Origin: JADHOX01 sp038120515
GTDB taxonomy: Bacteria > Pseudomonadota > Alphaproteobacteria > Rickettsiales > JABIRX01
Assembly: GCA_038120515.1 (NCBI GenBank)
Contig: JAYOLW010000001.1
Coordinates: forward strand, 62,001-126,000
DNA length: 64,000 nucleotides
Reading direction: 5' to 3'
The stretch's first letter is position 1. Every line of letters begins with the position of its first letter. Both the position numbers and the translations under genes were made by a program. This document shows, piece by piece, positions 60,609 to 64,000 of this stretch. Below the pieces are notes generated by a model that was not told the DNA's origin, did not search any database, and saw only the letters and a list, made by a program, of their open reading frames with translations.

Positions 60609-62326
60609 TATTCCATTTTGTCTAAAGCCTTAATACTAAAAATATTTAATATTTTAGCAATTATATCTTTTATCACAAGCAGCAAAATTATTCGGGCTTG
60701 GGTAATTTCTCTGTTATCATGGATCAATCGCATTTCTGAGCGGTTTTTACCTAAATTCCAATATGAGTGAAACTCTCCAGCTAATTCATAGATATAATTC
60801 ACAAGTTGATGTGGCTCAAAATTTTTGGTTGCAGAAAATACAATTTGCGGCAAGGCTGATATTTTTTTGATTAAATCACATTCAGATTTGTCAGTAAGAT
60901 GTTTTAAATAATCATTTTTAATATCGCTTATATCAATATCAATATTTCGAATTACAGAACAAATTCTAGCATGAGCATATTGGATATAAAATACAGGATT
61001 ATCTTTTGATTGTTCAAGTGCTTTAGAAAGATCAAAATCAAAAACTGTATCATTTTTACGAGATAGCATTAAGAGTCTGAGTGCATCACTACCAATTTGT
61101 TCAACAACATCATCCATGGTGATATAGTTTCCGGCTCTTTTTGACATTTTAAGAGGCTGTCCATCTTTAACAAAATTAACTAATTGGCACAATATTGTTG
61201 TGCATTCAACTTTGTTATTAGATAAAGCTTTGACAGCGGCCGTAATTCTTTTGGTATAGCCACCATGATCAGCACCTAAAAGTAATATTAGTTTATCATA
61301 ACCACGATCAATTTTGTCTTTATGATAGGCTATATCTGCTGCAAAATATGTCCAGCTTTCATCTGATTTCTGTAGCGATCTATCCATATCGTCACCAAAC
61401 TCGGTTGACTTAAATAAAAGCATTTGTTCAGAAGAATTAGAGTTTTTAGAGTCAAAAGCTTTTGGTTTTTCTAGCTCTCCATAATATAAAAGGTTAAGAT
61501 CTTTGAGGAAATTTGTAGATTCTTGAATTTTGTTTTCTTGATGAAGCTTTAATTCAGATGAGTTTATGTCATGTCTGACATTTATGTTAGCAAATGATTT
61601 AATTATTATTTTTTTGATTTTGTCAGTTGCAAAGTTCTTAAGAATCGGTAAATAATCTGATTCATCCATATTAAGATATTTATCTCCATCACGTCCGATT
61701 AAATCTTTAGCGATATCAATTAAATAATTTCCTGGATATAACCCTTTTGGTATATCAATGGATTTGTTTAGTAATATTTCTTGATAGCGAATATATAGTG
61801 ATTTTGCTAAAATGTCTATTTGGCCACCAGCATCATTAAAATAATTTTCTCTAGTAACTTCATAGCCACTAAATTCTAACAAATTGGCCAAAGCACTACC
61901 AATTATAAGGCTTCTAGAATGTCCAACATGGACTGGTCCAGTAGGATTTGGAGAGCCGAATTCAATATTAATTTTTACATCTGAACCAATTTTTAGTGAG
62001 CCAAATTCTTTAAGATTGTTGTAAATGTTGCCGAGATGGTTTTGGTAAAAAGACTCGCTTAAAGTAAAATTAACAAAACCAGGGCCTGCAATTTCAATCT
62101 TGGTAAAAATAGGATCTTGCTCTAACTTAGATTTTATTTTTTCAGCAATATCTCTTGGTTTCGTTTTGAGTGTTTTTGTAAGAACTAAGGCTGCATTGGT
62201 GGCAAAGTCACCATGTTCTTTGTTTTTAGGTACTTCTACTGTTATTTTTGCATTAGAGTTACATGTTTCGCTGCCAAAAATATTATTAATTTTTGTTAAA
62301 ATTAGTTCAGATAGATTTTGTTCCAT
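60608..62326 (-). CDS. argS: Arginyl-tRNA synthetase
   Basis: ArgS charges tRNA-Arg. The N-terminal additional domain is followed by EFGSPNPTGPVHVGHSRS, the class I HIGH region, and KMSKRAGN is the KMSKS loop; the DALR anticodon-binding domain closes the 572-residue protein. It lies eight bases after the HAD gene and shares a base with the SPOR gene. Confidence 0.97.
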   Translation of the reverse strand: MEQNLSELILTKINNIFGSETCNSNAKITVEVPKNKEHGDFATNAALVLTKTLKTKPRDIAEKIKSKLEQDPIFTKIEIAGPGFVNFTLSESFYQNHLGNIYNNLKEFGSLKIGSDVKINIEFGSPNPTGPVHVGHSRSLIIGSALANLLEFSGYEVTRENYFNDAGGQIDILAKSLYIRYQEILLNKSIDIPKGLYPGNYLIDIAKDLIGRDGDKYLNMDESDYLPILKNFATDKIKKIIIKSFANINVRHDINSSELKLHQENKIQESTNFLKDLNLLYYGELEKPKAFDSKNSNSSEQMLLFKSTEFGDDMDRSLQKSDESWTYFAADIAYHKDKIDRGYDKLILLLGADHGGYTKRITAAVKALSNNKVECTTILCQLVNFVKDGQPLKMSKRAGNYITMDDVVEQIGSDALRLLMLSRKNDTVFDFDLSKALEQSKDNPVFYIQYAHARICSVIRNIDIDISDIKNDYLKHLTDKSECDLIKKISALPQIVFSATKNFEPHQLVNYIYELAGEFHSYWNLGKNRSEMRLIHDNREITQARIILLLVIKDIIAKILNIFSIKALDKME

Positions 62327-62334
62327 TTTTTTGT

Positions 62335-63177
62335 TTAAAATAGGGATGAAATGAAAGTGCTTTCAATATTGTAGATTTCTTTAATTCTACGAATTTGGCT
62401 TTCGGAAATCTCATCACCAACTTTTAAATCAATTTCATCATGAAGTAAACCTGAAGCAATCAATAAAGAATCGCAGCCAAAATTATTTGCTCCTAAAACA
62501 TCGGTAATAATTCCATCGCCGACAGCAATAATTTTGTTTTTTGGAGTTTTGTATTTGTTTGAAATATATTCATAACTATTTGGGTAAGGTTTGCCAAAAT
62601 ATTCTACTTTACCACCCATTTCAAGATATCTATCAGCAACTGCTCCAGCGCAAATATGTGATCTTCCACCTGCCTTATGAACTTTTTTATCAGGATTGAT
62701 GCAATAAAATAATAGATTGTTCTCAAATGCTTGATTTAACTCGTTTTGTACATCAGAAACTTCTTGTTTTATGTCAAGTCCTGTAGCTATGACGAAATCT
62801 GCATTCTTAGCATCTGCTTCAATCATTTTGTCAGTTCCATCAAAAATATTTCTATCTTTTTCAGGTCCAATATAAAAATATTTGTGAGTGCTTGCAGATT
62901 GGTCAAAAAAATGAAATGCAACTTCACCAGAAGTTACGATATCGGCATAATCTTGATTCTTGTAAATGTCGAAATCTTCTAAACGTTTTTTAGTGGTAAT
63001 TGCTCTTCTTGGAGCGTTAGATAAGAAAATAATTGTTTTGTTTCTTTTTTTTAACTCATCCAGGGTTGTTCTAACATTTTGATATAATTCTGAACCATTA
63101 TGAATTACGCCAAAAATATCTAAGATTATTAGATCGTAATTATCAATTACATCTATAATTGAATTAATTTTCATCAT
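62335..63177 (-). CDS. HAD-IIA family hydrolase
   Basis: A 280-residue HAD phosphatase-like protein. LIILDIFGVIHNG (Asp20) is motif I in the DxFG form typical of the subfamily linked, from memory, to TIGR01459 in Alphaproteobacteria; FLSNAPRR is motif II, and GDGIITDVLGANNFG is the C-terminal motif with the metal-binding Asp. A cap domain lies between. Substrate unknown, probably a small phosphorylated sugar. It overlaps def by 14 bases. Confidence 0.87.
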   Translation of the reverse strand: MMKINSIIDVIDNYDLIILDIFGVIHNGSELYQNVRTTLDELKKRNKTIIFLSNAPRRAITTKKRLEDFDIYKNQDYADIVTSGEVAFHFFDQSASTHKYFYIGPEKDRNIFDGTDKMIEADAKNADFVIATGLDIKQEVSDVQNELNQAFENNLLFYCINPDKKVHKAGGRSHICAGAVADRYLEMGGKVEYFGKPYPNSYEYISNKYKTPKNKIIAVGDGIITDVLGANNFGCDSLLIASGLLHDEIDLKVGDEISESQIRRIKEIYNIESTFISSLF

Positions 63178-63712
63178 GATTGATACCTTGTTTCTTTAGT
63201 TTTTTTAGTAACATGTTTCGTTTTAAAGGCGAAAGATGATCTATGAATCTAATGCCATTTAGATGATCAATTTCATGCTGCAGGCAGATTGATAAAATCC
63301 CAGAAGCATGAATTTCTTGTTGTTTGCCATTAAAATCTAAATATTTAACGGTGATTTCATTGTGTCTTTTTACATTAGCAAATTGTCCAGGGAATGATAA
63401 ACAGCCTTCTTTATATATAATATATTCTTCAGATTCGTTTGTGATTTCAGGGTTAACAACAAATAACGGTTCAGTTAATATTTCTTTATTATCTTCGACA
63501 TCATCATATCTTTCATTATCTTTAATATGTATAACTAATATTCTTTTTAGTTGTCCGATTTGAACAGCGGCAAGTCCAATGCCGTTTTCATGAATCATGG
63601 TTTCATACATATCTTGCATAAGTTTCTGAATTTTTTCATCAACTTTGGCAACTGGTTGTGATATTTCTTTTAATAATGGGTCTGGCCATTTAACTATTTT
63701 AAGTATGCTCAT
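63164..63712 (-). CDS. def: Peptide deformylase
   Basis: Removes the formyl group from nascent chains. All three motifs are present: GIGLAAVQIG (44-53), EGCLSFPG (102-109, metal Cys) and QHEIDH (145-150, two metal His and catalytic Glu). 182 residues, normal. It starts two bases after the ABC permease stop and overlaps the HAD gene. The usual partner fmt is not adjacent. Confidence 0.97.
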   Translation of the reverse strand: MSILKIVKWPDPLLKEISQPVAKVDEKIQKLMQDMYETMIHENGIGLAAVQIGQLKRILVIHIKDNERYDDVEDNKEILTEPLFVVNPEITNESEEYIIYKEGCLSFPGQFANVKRHNEITVKYLDFNGKQQEIHASGILSICLQHEIDHLNGIRFIDHLSPLKRNMLLKKLKKQGINHDEN

Positions 63713-63714
63713 AA

Positions 63715-64000
63715 TTAATTTTTAATTCGATAACCTTTTGAAAATATATATAATGTTATTATGAATATAGCTATAAAACAAGATAGCAAATAAAGGCTAC
63801 CAAATTTAAGGCTTGCGTCGTGATAACCCGTTATTGCAAATCTAATGCCGTCTATGACATAAAAAAAAGGGTTATATTGACTTATCATATGCCAAAATTC
63901 AGGTAGCATTTTTATAGAATAAAACGTTCCAGATAAAAATGATAAAGGAGTAATTATATAGCTTGTTAAGGCTGACATTTGGTCAAAGCTATTTGCAAAA
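63715..64000 (-). CDS. ABC-2 type transporter permease, C-terminal part (cut by window edge)
   Basis: The frame is open to the window end and provides the last 94 residues. It reads FANSFDQMSALTSYIITPLS, then SGTFYSIKMLPEFWHMI, QYNPFFYVIDGIRF and a final membrane helix, the C-terminal wording of ABC-2 permeases of the YadH/NodJ kind. These export polysaccharides or drugs. It precedes def by two bases and may head the def-HAD-argS-SPOR-nagZ operon. Confidence 0.85.
   Translation of the reverse strand, partial: FANSFDQMSALTSYIITPLSFLSGTFYSIKMLPEFWHMISQYNPFFYVIDGIRFAITGYHDASLKFGSLYLLSCFIAIFIITLYIFSKGYRIKN

Overview
This 64 kb window is a compact, AT-rich (about 30% G+C by eye) bacterial chromosome segment with no phage, insertion sequence, CRISPR array or rRNA operon visible. 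Several blocks are typical of Alphaproteobacteria: rpmF-plsX-fabH-ihfA-merR, argS-SPOR-nagZ, efp next to a suhB-like gene, ybaB-recR, an SspB-type ClpXP adaptor and class II DAHP synthase. Low GC, a tRNA-Ile(GAT) away from any rRNA operon, degenerate housekeeping paralogues and tight packing suggest a Rickettsiales-like lineage. It nevertheless keeps genes for aromatic, arginine, proline, folate, biotin and pyrimidine synthesis, which obligate intracellular Rickettsiales usually lack. An extracellular, host- or prey-attached member such as the Deianiraea group would fit, but this is inference. Two runs of N (13635-13644 and 29805-29904) mark assembly gaps, and each interrupts a gene.

Layout. 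0-10.3 kb: a partial short-chain dehydrogenase, gmk, typA, nadD, DUF599, then a lipoprotein-rich stretch (cupin lipoprotein, CsgG/FlgT-like lipoprotein, two LPP20 lipoproteins and three very small lipoproteins) interleaved with aroC and folK-folP. 10.4-16.6 kb: an orphan gene pair, an aldehyde dehydrogenase, a gap-split lipoprotein, tRNA-Ile, yraN, sspB, proC. 16.6-20 kb: a BamE-like lipoprotein and the lipid block rpmF-plsX-fabH-ihfA-merR. 20-30 kb: two prepilins, a possible CheD/NTAN1/CNF-like deamidase, an RluD-type pseudouridine synthase, a methyltransferase-TPR protein, exoD, the divergent pheA and DAHP synthase pair, and a DEAD-box helicase with a structured leader and a gapped repeat tail. 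30-45 kb: gamma carbonic anhydrase, argC, degenerate suhB, efp, bioA, recJ, two 27-28-residue-repeat proteins, three more prepilins, pyrD, a TPR protein, pilT, pyrB. 45-51.6 kb: two giant tandem solenoid paralogues. 51.6-64 kb: acs, ratA, then two long minus-strand operons (TPR-yejB-ybaB-recR-hydrolase-phosphatase-like, and ABC permease-def-HAD-argS-SPOR-nagZ).

How the genes may work together. PilT and five prepilins sharing a probable calcium loop indicate type IV pilus or pseudopilus activity. The surface is rich in lipoproteins, including the CsgG/FlgT/LPP20 set that elsewhere builds outer-membrane rings. The most unusual genes are four repeat-solenoid proteins in two pairs, a Cys-His deamidase candidate and a protein-tyrosine-phosphatase-like protein. 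Together they look like a surface and interaction toolkit next to ordinary biosynthesis and housekeeping genes.
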